From Terasakiella pusilla DSM 6293 (GTDB taxonomy: Bacteria; Pseudomonadota; Alphaproteobacteria; Rhodospirillales; Terasakiellaceae): a stretch of DNA of 41,210 nucleotides. Shown one piece after another: positions 18,731 to 26,549 of the stretch. The stretch covers positions 1-41,210 of the forward strand of contig NZ_JHYO01000032.1 of the NCBI RefSeq assembly GCF_000688235.1, written 5' to 3'. Position numbers and translations under genes: made by a program. Position 1 is the first letter of the stretch. Each line of letters starts with the position of its first letter. A model generated the notes under the pieces. It made no database searches. It had not been told where the DNA came from and saw only the letters and a program-made list of their open reading frames with translations.

Positions 18731-20263
18731 ATGTCTCCTTATGGGCGTTTTATTATCAGCTTTGATTTGGGCACATCTTCTTTCAAAGCTGCGCTGTATG
18801 ACCAAAAGGGATCACTCGTCGCCAAAGAAATGCAATCTCTCTCCATTCATTACCCACAAGCGGGCTGGGCAGAACAGGACCCCGAACAATGGTGGGCCTT
18901 GGCGCAAACGCTCGTAAAAGCCTTAAAAGCAAAGAACAAGCTTCAGAACGATCAGATTAGTGCACTCGTTTTTACAACACAGATGTGCTCGACAATTGCT
19001 ATTGACGAAGATGGGACGCCGCTTACCTCTGCGATAAGCTGGCTGGATACACGCAGTGAAGACCTCGTTAAACAAAAAGTTCGTGGAATTTTCAATTTAT
19101 TTGGTTATGGCCTAAGGGCTGTTCTTGAATGGCTGTATATTTGTCGGGGGGCACCGAACCTTTCGGGTAAAGATCCTTTTTCAAAATATCTTTGGATTAA
19201 AGAAAAGCGACCTGATATTTGGATGAAAACCAGATACTGTCTTGATGCCAAGGATTTTTTGCTTTTCAAATGCACCCATCAGGCAAAAACTTCGCCCGAT
19301 AGTGCTTTTTTTACATGGCTTGTAAATTTCAAAACCCGGAAATGGTCGGATTATCTTATCCGTCGTAATGGTTTTGAGAGAACGAAACTACCCGATATTG
19401 TCGAGCCAACAACACTCATTGAAGGCGGGCTTTCTGTTGATGCGGCCAAACATCTTGATTTACAAGCTGGCACATCAGTTGCCATAGGCCTTGGGGATAT
19501 CACATCAACGGCCCTTGGATCCGGTGCTACATTGAATGGAAAACCCCATTTATATTTTGGGACAAGCAATTGGGCTGCTGCACATATCCCATCCCCGAAA
19601 GTCTCCCCTTTTACTTATATCGGTTCCATTTGCTCGGCCTTTTCAAACAGGTCGCTTTTGATTGCGGCGCAGGAGAATGCGGGAAATATTCTTGAAACGA
19701 TGACGTCATTTTTGACGGACGGTTCCAGTGTGAGGGCTTTTTTCAGCCTTGCAGAACAAAGCTCGCCAGGGGCGAATGGGGTTATGTTTATGCCTTGGTT
19801 AAACGGTGAACGCGCTCCTGTTGATGACAGCAATATTCGTGGTGGTTTTCTAAATATTGGGCCGACAACCACAAAAGCTGATATGGCACGCGCTGTTATA
19901 GAAGCCATTGTTTATAATCAATTTTGGGCAACAGGATATCTCTTTAAAATGGCAAAGAATAATCAACCAACCGATATCCCCGTTGTCGGTGGTCTGGCCC
20001 AAAGTGATCTCTTGATGCAGACCTTGGCAGATGTTTTTCAAACGAGTTTCATTCGTTCTCATAACCCCCAATGGGCGGGTACAAGGGGAGGCTATTGTTG
20101 TGCGGCTTCGGCACTGGGCTGGTATTCTGACTTAGATCAGGCCTGTGCTTTGAAAGAGGCGACAACGACCTTTCATCCCAACCACGCACAAGCCGATTGC
20201 CATCAAAAGCGTTTTATCCGCTTTAAGAAAGCTTATAAACAGGTCAGGGGATGGTATAAATGA
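18731..20263 (+). CDS. FGGY-family carbohydrate kinase
   Basis: This 510-residue kinase has the N-terminal ATP/substrate block ISFDLGTSSFKAALYD, the GWAEQDPEQWW region, catalytic-base candidate Asp256 in GLGDITSTALGSGA, and the C-terminal VVGGLAQSDLLMQ block. The overall pattern is nearest to xylulokinase-like members, whose substrates are sugars or polyols. It opens a four-gene operon, and its stop overlaps the next start by four bases (ATGA). Linkage to inositol and phospholipid genes suggests it phosphorylates a head-group precursor, but FGGY substrate choice cannot be read from sequence alone. No good Shine-Dalgarno precedes the ATG. Confidence 0.88.
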   Translation: MSPYGRFIISFDLGTSSFKAALYDQKGSLVAKEMQSLSIHYPQAGWAEQDPEQWWALAQTLVKALKAKNKLQNDQISALVFTTQMCSTIAIDEDGTPLTSAISWLDTRSEDLVKQKVRGIFNLFGYGLRAVLEWLYICRGAPNLSGKDPFSKYLWIKEKRPDIWMKTRYCLDAKDFLLFKCTHQAKTSPDSAFFTWLVNFKTRKWSDYLIRRNGFERTKLPDIVEPTTLIEGGLSVDAAKHLDLQAGTSVAIGLGDITSTALGSGATLNGKPHLYFGTSNWAAAHIPSPKVSPFTYIGSICSAFSNRSLLIAAQENAGNILETMTSFLTDGSSVRAFFSLAEQSSPGANGVMFMPWLNGERAPVDDSNIRGGFLNIGPTTTKADMARAVIEAIVYNQFWATGYLFKMAKNNQPTDIPVVGGLAQSDLLMQTLADVFQTSFIRSHNPQWAGTRGGYCCAASALGWYSDLDQACALKEATTTFHPNHAQADCHQKRFIRFKKAYKQVRGWYK

Positions 20264-21024
20264 CCCTGAAACAGGAAAGAGCGCAAAATCAGTTTCGCCG
20301 ATTATTTATAAATTCATTTCTCATCGATGTTTCTTACATTGGTGTTTTTGTTTTTGGCATGCTTTCGATCCTTGTGGCACGTCTTGTCTTTAACCTAGAC
20401 CATTCTGACTGGTACGAAAGAACTGTTCCTACCATCAGCAAAACAGCTGCCTTTGAACCAGCTTCCAGCTATTTCAGCGTGATTATGGGGTTAAGCGGTA
20501 TTTGTATTCTTGTTTGTTGGACTTACACATATTTTTTCAATCATTTTTGTCTGAAAAGTCTCGGTAAGCCGGCTGTTCCTTTTTACAAATGGAATTACCT
20601 CACCTTCTTTTTGGGGCTGGGCCAAGGCATGTCGGTCATTATGATGTCGGCAATCAGTCTGGAAACGAATGAATATCTTCATATTTTGTTTTCTATCGGC
20701 ACCTTTACTTTTGGGGCCTTGAGTTTTGTTAGTGAAAGCTATTTCTTGGGGCCATGGCGCAAGCTGTGCCAGCAAAGACCGCATGTTTCCTATAAAATCA
20801 GGCGTATTTGTGCGCTCGTTGTCAGTGCTTTATCTTTGATGTTATTATATTTTTTCATTTTTCGTAAGAGCGGTCATTTTGCAGATTTTTATACAACGCA
20901 AATTTTCTATGTGATGTGTGAACATCTGCTGGCAACGCTGAGCTTTAGCTATAGCCTGATGCTTTTATGGGAAAACCGGGGTCAATTACTCCAAATGAAA
21001 CGAAAGTTGACTGCCTATGATTGA
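20260..21024 (+). CDS. Six-helix membrane protein resembling Frag1/DRAM/Sfk1 (PGAP2-like)
   Basis: This is a 254-residue polytopic protein with about six hydrophobic helices, the first at residues 25-45. The loop after helix 1 reads WYERTVPTISKTAAFEPASSYF, which resembles the PxISxxxxxxPxxxxF loop of Frag1/DRAM/Sfk1 proteins. In eukaryotes one member, PGAP2, takes part in remodelling the lipid of GPI anchors. It overlaps the kinase by four bases and the next gene by eight, so all are co-translated. A lipid-remodelling or acyl-transfer role in an inositol lipid pathway fits but is inferred from family and context. The family call itself is from memory of the loop pattern. Confidence 0.55.
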   Translation: MTLKQERAQNQFRRLFINSFLIDVSYIGVFVFGMLSILVARLVFNLDHSDWYERTVPTISKTAAFEPASSYFSVIMGLSGICILVCWTYTYFFNHFCLKSLGKPAVPFYKWNYLTFFLGLGQGMSVIMMSAISLETNEYLHILFSIGTFTFGALSFVSESYFLGPWRKLCQQRPHVSYKIRRICALVVSALSLMLLYFFIFRKSGHFADFYTTQIFYVMCEHLLATLSFSYSLMLLWENRGQLLQMKRKLTAYD

Positions 21025-21637
21025 TGGCAATTTTAAATCCTCCATCGATAAAATCTGGAATTTTCTGGCGAAAAGTCTGGTGACAACAGGTGTTTCCGCA
21101 AATACCGTCACCTTTTGCGGCTTTCTGTTTATGGTGATTGCCAGCGCGCTTTATCCTTTCTGGAATAACACCGCCGGTTTTGCTTTAGTCATCTTGGTTA
21201 TTTTTGCTTTCGATTCATTAGATGGGGCCGTTGCGCGCATGAGTGACAGCTGCACATCATTTGGCGGTTATATGGATGCGATTGTAGATCGATATCAGGA
21301 AATTGCTGTCTACGCCGCCTTGGCTTATACACATGATTGTTGGGAAGCGGCGTTTTTTGTAATCACAGGCTCGCTCATGGTCAGTTACACGAAAGCCCGA
21401 ACGGCTGTTGAACGGCCCATTGAAAATGATAACTGGCCCGATCTGATGGAACGTCTTGAGCGTGTCCTTGTTCTTTGTGCAGGCCTCTTTCTGTCTGCCT
21501 TTATCACCCTTCCGGAAAGCTGGCCGTTTTCGTATATGACAGGCCTGCTTACTCTGATGGGGGCACTGACATATTTCACGGCCTTTCAAAGATTTTTCAG
21601 AGCAAAGAAAATACTGGAAAAGAAGCTTGATGATTAA
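21017..21637 (+). CDS. CDP-alcohol phosphatidyltransferase, phosphatidylinositol-phosphate synthase-like
   Basis: This 206-residue membrane enzyme has the full family signature D-x2-DG-x2-AR-x8-G-x3-D-x3-D (Asp66, Asp69, Gly70, Ala73, Arg74, Gly83, Asp87, Asp91). The later segments SYTKAR and LMERLERVLVL match the positions of the SYIKAR and ERPERL segments of mycobacterial PIP synthase, where basic residues hold inositol phosphate. The expected reaction is CDP-lipid plus inositol phosphate giving phosphatidylinositol phosphate and CMP at the inner membrane. Ino1 at 16.6 kb would supply the inositol phosphate and the CdsA paralogue at 23.2 kb the CDP-lipid. It overlaps the genes on both sides by eight bases. 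PG-phosphate synthase is a less likely alternative. Confidence 0.78.
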   Translation: MIDGNFKSSIDKIWNFLAKSLVTTGVSANTVTFCGFLFMVIASALYPFWNNTAGFALVILVIFAFDSLDGAVARMSDSCTSFGGYMDAIVDRYQEIAVYAALAYTHDCWEAAFFVITGSLMVSYTKARTAVERPIENDNWPDLMERLERVLVLCAGLFLSAFITLPESWPFSYMTGLLTLMGALTYFTAFQRFFRAKKILEKKLDD

Positions 21638-23258
21638 AGAACTTGCCCTCTTTTATCTAGGCCGTGCAAAAAAATCATGGGGTGTCATCATCGTGATGTC
21701 CACCCTTGCATCTCTTGCACATGGCATGTTGTTAGGTGTTGTGAATTATGCGGTTGAAAGTCAGGGGAATGGTGAGGCCTTATGGGGAGAACTGGGCCTG
21801 TTTGTTTTACTGTTCCTCATTTATTTAAGTGGTGTTTATTTTTCTATCTACAAAACCACTGAAGCAATCGGCTATATGATGCATGACTTGCGTATCGAGC
21901 TCAGTCGTAAATTTTTAAAAGGCAAAATCCAGTATATTGAGCAATATAAAAAGGGTGAAATTTATGCGCATTTCACTGCTGACATTGACCAGCTTGCCAA
22001 AACAGCCTTGCGCTTAATCAAAACATTTCAGGCAGCGATTGTTTTAGTTTTTTGCGTTCTCTACATTGCATGGCTGTCTGGTCTTGGGTTTGCCCTTCTT
22101 CTATGCGGGTTGCTATGTGGTGTCGCAGCCTACCTTTTTCAGCACAAAAAAGCGCGTATTAGCCAAACTGTCGCGCGCGATGGCGAAGCCCAGTTTTTTG
22201 AAACGCTTAACGACGAACTATACGGGCTAAAAGAATTAAAGCTTAATAAAAATAAAAGTGATGATCTGTTTTCAAAACAGTTCGCCATTTCAGAAAAATT
22301 CCGTTTTCATTACACAAAGTCAGAATTATTCTTTTTTATTAGCTTTCTGGTTTCACAAATTAGCCTGTTTATTATTCTTGGTTTAGCGATTTTTCTACCT
22401 CAGGGGATGATTGCTGATAATACAACGCTACACTTCCAGATCCTGACGGCCTTGCTTTTTAGCCTAAAGCCGATCGAAGAAGTGGTGGATTCAATTGGGT
22501 CTATTACAAGAGGCGGCGTCGCTCTGTCGAAAATCAAGAACCTGTCTCATAGGTTGGATGAATTTTCTGAAATCCAGAACCTTGTCAGCGAAGAGCCCAA
22601 AATCCCCAAATGTATTGAGCTTAAAAATATTAAAATGAGCTACCGATCTGAAAAATATGGGGAAAGCTTTCATCTTGGTCCCCTTAGTCTGCAAATACAA
22701 AAAGGCGATACCGTCTTTATTGTCGGCGGGAACGGGTCTGGTAAAACGACGCTTCTAAAAGTTTTATCGGGTCTTTATGTGCCAAGTGAGGGGGAGATCC
22801 TGATCGACTCTCATCCTCTTTCTGCTGAAGATATCTTTACATATCGTCAGAACTTTTCCGCTATTTATTCCGACTTTCATCTTTTTAGAACGCTTTTTGG
22901 TTTAAAGAATCCCGATCAGGAAAAGGCTAAGGCCTATCTTGAACGTTTTAAACTCATGGACAAAACGTCCCTTGAAGGAAACCAATATTCAACGGTTGCT
23001 CTGTCAACAGGGCAGAAGAAGCGACTTGCACTGACAACCTTGCTGCTAGAGAACCGGCCTTATATTATCTTTGATGAGTTTGCGGCCGACCAAGACCCTG
23101 AGTTCAGAGTTTTCTTTTATAAAGAGCTATTGCCTGAGCTGAAAGAAATGGGAAAAACTGTCATTTGTGTGACCCATGACGATCTTTTCTTCGATGTCTG
23201 CGACCACCTTATCAAACTTGATCTAGGGGGTGTGGTTTTGGATGAAGTCCACCAGTAA
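21630..23258 (+). CDS. ABC exporter with fused membrane and ATPase domains (SyrD/PvdE/YojI type)
   Basis: A half-transporter of 542 residues counted from the ATG at 21630; the TTG three bases earlier is less likely. Six membrane helices lie in residues 1-320, then an ATPase with Walker A VGGNGSGKTTLL, signature LSTGQKKRLAL and Walker B YIIFDEFAADQDP. The layout and the variant signature resemble the cyclic-peptide exporter group (SyrD, PvdE, YojI), which move peptides or siderophore precursors to the periplasm. Here it is the last gene of the kinase-Frag1-PIP synthase operon, so a lipid-intermediate flippase role is plausible. Its 3' end overlaps the convergent cdsA paralogue by 36 bases. Confidence 0.85.
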   Translation: MIKELALFYLGRAKKSWGVIIVMSTLASLAHGMLLGVVNYAVESQGNGEALWGELGLFVLLFLIYLSGVYFSIYKTTEAIGYMMHDLRIELSRKFLKGKIQYIEQYKKGEIYAHFTADIDQLAKTALRLIKTFQAAIVLVFCVLYIAWLSGLGFALLLCGLLCGVAAYLFQHKKARISQTVARDGEAQFFETLNDELYGLKELKLNKNKSDDLFSKQFAISEKFRFHYTKSELFFFISFLVSQISLFIILGLAIFLPQGMIADNTTLHFQILTALLFSLKPIEEVVDSIGSITRGGVALSKIKNLSHRLDEFSEIQNLVSEEPKIPKCIELKNIKMSYRSEKYGESFHLGPLSLQIQKGDTVFIVGGNGSGKTTLLKVLSGLYVPSEGEILIDSHPLSAEDIFTYRQNFSAIYSDFHLFRTLFGLKNPDQEKAKAYLERFKLMDKTSLEGNQYSTVALSTGQKKRLALTTLLLENRPYIIFDEFAADQDPEFRVFFYKELLPELKEMGKTVICVTHDDLFFDVCDHLIKLDLGGVVLDEVHQ

Positions 23259-24125
23259 CAAGACGATAGAACCCACTAAAAACGCATCATAAATATCAAG
23301 AATACCCCCATGCAAAACAGTCACGGGGGCAAAGTCTTTACGTCCCAAATTTCTTTTATAGGCCGATACCAAAAGATCCCCAGCAATGCCCGAAAACAGA
23401 ATACAGGCTGACAAGGCAATAAAAGGAAACCAGTCCATCTGGTAAACGAATTTATTTAATAAGAATGCAGCAAGAAACGCACTTGCAAGCCCGCCAAGAT
23501 AGCCTTCTAACGTTTTGCCTGCGCTCAGTTTAGGGAACACCTTGTGTGTGCCAAAACTACGACCAAACAAATAGGCAAAACTATCACTGGTTTCCAGCAG
23601 AATATAAACAAGCCCGACCAGAAGGAAGCGGTCATCGCGTATACCTAGTAACAAAAGCGCTTCGATACTAACAAAAAAAGCAACAAGCCCCATGATAAGC
23701 GGGGCTTTACATGCCGCAGAGGCAAAGCCTACGACAAGGGCAAGACAAATTGCCCAGACAAATGGGTGCCAAGAAAGAGGCAGTGTATATAAAGAAATAA
23801 GAACCACGCCTGCGAGCCCATAGGTGAGTGGAAGTTTTTTTACAAAAGGGTCCTTGCTTGAACGATTGATTTCAATCAGTTCAAATAAGCCTCGGCCCAA
23901 TAAAATGGAAAGAAACAGGCCATACCAATATCCACCTAAAAAAGCAGGTGCCATCACCAAGGCAACAATGGCGGCTTGCACAGAGAACAAGCGGCGAATT
24001 TCATCATATTGATCAGAAAGTGCTTGAAAAAATTTGAGCACAAAAAGAACAATAGCACCGACGCAAAATAAACTTGCCCCAATCCCCAATAATAATTCTT
24101 GTGGCGTAAGACTTTCTAGGGACAT
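23223..24125 (-). CDS. cdsA: Phosphatidate cytidylyltransferase paralogue (CdsA family)
   Basis: This 300-residue polytopic enzyme activates a phosphatidate-like lipid with CTP. The CdsA regions ETSDSFAYLFGRSFGTHK, KTLEGYLGG and SAYKRNLGRKDFAP-VTVLHGGILD are present. The terminal signature departs from the norm: VLHGG replaces PGHGG and LDIYD replaces LDRxD, although the key Asp and Lys residues remain. It is the last gene of the long leftward run; its start overlaps the SDR stop by ten bases. A dedicated copy beside two CDP-alcohol transferases suggests it activates a special lipid rather than serving housekeeping phospholipid synthesis. That inference is supported by the altered signature but unproven. 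Confidence 0.85.
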   Translation of the reverse strand: MSLESLTPQELLLGIGASLFCVGAIVLFVLKFFQALSDQYDEIRRLFSVQAAIVALVMAPAFLGGYWYGLFLSILLGRGLFELIEINRSSKDPFVKKLPLTYGLAGVVLISLYTLPLSWHPFVWAICLALVVGFASAACKAPLIMGLVAFFVSIEALLLLGIRDDRFLLVGLVYILLETSDSFAYLFGRSFGTHKVFPKLSAGKTLEGYLGGLASAFLAAFLLNKFVYQMDWFPFIALSACILFSGIAGDLLVSAYKRNLGRKDFAPVTVLHGGILDIYDAFLVGSIVLLLVDFIQNHTP

Positions 24126-24928
24126 TTTCGTTTTACAAGCTGATCAAACCAGAAACTTAGGACAGGAAAAATTAGACTTCTCAAATAGCTCAACGCAGTA
24201 ATCATTAGTCCGGGCGTAATCAAAAAACGTTTCTTTTGTGATTTTGAGACGATCACCTTTGCCACATCTTGCGCAGTCCAAAGATCAGCTGTACCTGCAA
24301 TAACAGTTGTTTCCTGTGGTCGAATATCTTTTTCACCATGATATTGTGGCGTGTCTGTATCCGGGGGAAAAGCAATACTGACACTGACCCCCTTGGGCTT
24401 CATTTCTGCGCGTAAGACTTCTGCCAAACCATGTAAGGCAAACTTAGTCGGGCTATATGCCCCGTACCCCCAGACCCCGATTAGTCCGGCCGCTGAGGAA
24501 ATGAGTGTGATTGATCCTTCAGCCTGTTTCACCATGTAAGGTAAAGCGGACTTAATCACATGAACAGACCCCATGTAATTTACATCCATAGTGCGTTTGA
24601 ATTGCTCAATGGTTAAATCCATGAAATGACCGGGCTCTACAATGCCGGCGGATAAATATAAACATGATGGTGGACCGGCGTTTTCAACCGCTTGGGCAAC
24701 GGCTTTTTCTACAGCTCCTTGTTGCGACACGTCGCAAGTAAAATATGAAATCTGCTGGCTTTCGCTGACAGCCTTCTTCTGTAACAGGGCTTGGGCTGCT
24801 TTTAGGTGGTTTTCCTGTCTTGCTAACAGTGTGACATGATGACCCTGAAGAACCACCAGTTCGGCAATCGCCAAACCAATGCCACTGCTGCCCCCGCTAA
24901 TAATCACATGCCCCATTTGCTTAGCCAT
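24116..24928 (-). CDS. Short-chain dehydrogenase resembling 3-ketodihydrosphingosine reductase
   Basis: This classical SDR of 270 residues (ATG at 24928; a TTG lies one codon earlier) has the cofactor motif GGSSGIG at residues 12-18, NNAG-equivalent LSAGI, SS at 144-145 and the YSPTK pair Tyr158/Lys162. Two features recall eukaryotic KDSR/FVT1: the FPPDTDTPQ sequence at 187-195, and a hydrophobic C-terminal segment (about 238-261) followed by a basic tail that would anchor it to the membrane. KDSR reduces the 3-keto group of the amino ketone made by serine palmitoyltransferase, exactly what the oxoamine synthase here would require. It overlaps the tolC end and the cdsA start, so the three are coupled. 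Confidence 0.82.
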   Translation of the reverse strand: MAKQMGHVIISGGSSGIGLAIAELVVLQGHHVTLLARQENHLKAAQALLQKKAVSESQQISYFTCDVSQQGAVEKAVAQAVENAGPPSCLYLSAGIVEPGHFMDLTIEQFKRTMDVNYMGSVHVIKSALPYMVKQAEGSITLISSAAGLIGVWGYGAYSPTKFALHGLAEVLRAEMKPKGVSVSIAFPPDTDTPQYHGEKDIRPQETTVIAGTADLWTAQDVAKVIVSKSQKKRFLITPGLMITALSYLRSLIFPVLSFWFDQLVKRKCP

Positions 24929-26516
24929 CAACTGTGCTTAGCTCAGCAAGCGGCAAGGATTGGATTTGTTCAGCGTTGATGATAAGATTTTCATCCTTAT
25001 CAGTTGTCATAGTACCTGTGACAAAACGTAACTCGGCCAAAGCCTGTGCATAATCACTTTGGGCTTTGATCATGCTTAGGCGGCCTTCTGTCAGTCGGTC
25101 TTCGACACTGATCATGTCTGTCATGCTGGCTTCGCCGAAATTCAATTTCCGTTTTGTCTCGATAGCCACTTCTTCCATAAGTGCGAGTGACTGGGCAGAT
25201 AGCTCATAACTTCTGACAGCGGATTTTAACTTATCGATAGTGACATTGATTTCATTCCGGATGGACCGTTTCAGCTGTATGAGCGTAATTTCTTTCTGAT
25301 TAAGATTTTCCATCTCGCCATACATCGCCCCATTCGCCGCATTATTGCCCAGCGGATAGCTAAGGGTTAGGGACATCGAATAATCGGGACCATTGCGTTC
25401 TTTATGTTCGTAAAGGTTGCTTGTTTTTCCACTGTCAAAACCGGGAATAGCCGAGGTATAGCCTCCACTCATCCCCAAATCTAACGAGGGCAAGGTATCA
25501 TCTTTGGATTTATTTAAAGATATCTGTGCAGCCTCAATAAGTTTTTCCTGGGCTTTTATATCAAGACGGCGCAGCAGAGCGAGAGATAGAAGCTTATTTG
25601 CATCTAATTTATCTAAGGTTGCCATGTCAGCCGGAAGGGGAAAAGTGCCGACCACTTCTGGCAATTCCTGATCTTCACGGTTACCCATTGCCAGCGCGAG
25701 GCTTTCCTGACTTTCATATTTGGCTTGGCGTCCAGATTCAAGGTCGACTTCTCGCAAGCGTAATTCTGCAAGTGAACGTTGATATTCGACTCCTGCAAGT
25801 TCACCGCCGAGCTGTCTTTCTTCAAGTGTATTTGCGGTATCGCTCGCTCTTTGCATAGTGATTTGGAGGTTGGTGAAATTTTCTTTGGCTTCTAAAGAAG
25901 ACCAATACGCAATAATTGCCGCGTAGGCCTGTTCGGAGATATCATGTCCAGAGGCATAGCGCGTGGCTTCAAAAGTGCTCTGGGCTGCTCTTTTGGTTGA
26001 TGTGACCGCATCATAACCACCGCCTTGTAATAAAGGTAGTGTGATCGACAAGGACCAATCACTTGTCCCAATTGTGCGGGCAGGGCTATGTGCAAGACGC
26101 GATGTTGCGATGGTGTTGGAAAGGGCAACTTCAACACTGCTTTCGAATTTTTTGCTCAAACCCATTTCATAGCTTTGTGAACGGGTGGTCTTTTCACTTT
26201 CAACGCCGGTTGTGGTGCTGATGACAGCTTCATCGGTTTTGGAACCACCCACACTCCCGCTGAGACCAATATCAAAATCGCCTTCTGATGCTTGTACATC
26301 AGCACGCGCGCCGCGCACCTCTGATTTTTTGATTTCAACTTCACTATGCTGATTGATTGTCCGGCTAATCGCTTCATCGATGGAAATATCTTCAGCATAG
26401 GCCCCTGATGTTGCTAACACGCTACATAAAGAAGCACTCAAAAACAGATGCGATATCGTTTTGTCGGCAAAAGTCATAGAAAAATCCAAATCCATATCTA
26501 TTAAGGGGGTAAACAT
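24921..26516 (-). CDS. tolC: TolC-family outer-membrane channel protein
   Basis: A TolC-fold protein (531 residues as drawn) with two repeats rich in long alpha-helical, Ala/Leu/Glu/Gln segments and alternating beta regions with terminal-aromatic patterns (LSYPLG, LSITLPLLQGG). A signal peptide ends at SGAYA-ED. The start is uncertain: ATGs occur at 26516, 26495 and 26477. The last gives the neatest signal peptide (MTFADKTISHLF) but no start has a strong Shine-Dalgarno. It would be the outer-membrane exit for the adaptor and DevC-like permeases in the same run. In heterocyst-forming cyanobacteria the equivalent partner is HgdD. Confidence 0.9.
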   Translation of the reverse strand: MFTPLIDMDLDFSMTFADKTISHLFLSASLCSVLATSGAYAEDISIDEAISRTINQHSEVEIKKSEVRGARADVQASEGDFDIGLSGSVGGSKTDEAVISTTTGVESEKTTRSQSYEMGLSKKFESSVEVALSNTIATSRLAHSPARTIGTSDWSLSITLPLLQGGGYDAVTSTKRAAQSTFEATRYASGHDISEQAYAAIIAYWSSLEAKENFTNLQITMQRASDTANTLEERQLGGELAGVEYQRSLAELRLREVDLESGRQAKYESQESLALAMGNREDQELPEVVGTFPLPADMATLDKLDANKLLSLALLRRLDIKAQEKLIEAAQISLNKSKDDTLPSLDLGMSGGYTSAIPGFDSGKTSNLYEHKERNGPDYSMSLTLSYPLGNNAANGAMYGEMENLNQKEITLIQLKRSIRNEINVTIDKLKSAVRSYELSAQSLALMEEVAIETKRKLNFGEASMTDMISVEDRLTEGRLSMIKAQSDYAQALAELRFVTGTMTTDKDENLIINAEQIQSLPLAELSTVDG

Positions 26517-26549
26517 ACAATGTCGGGCAATCTGTCTAAAAGAGAAAAA

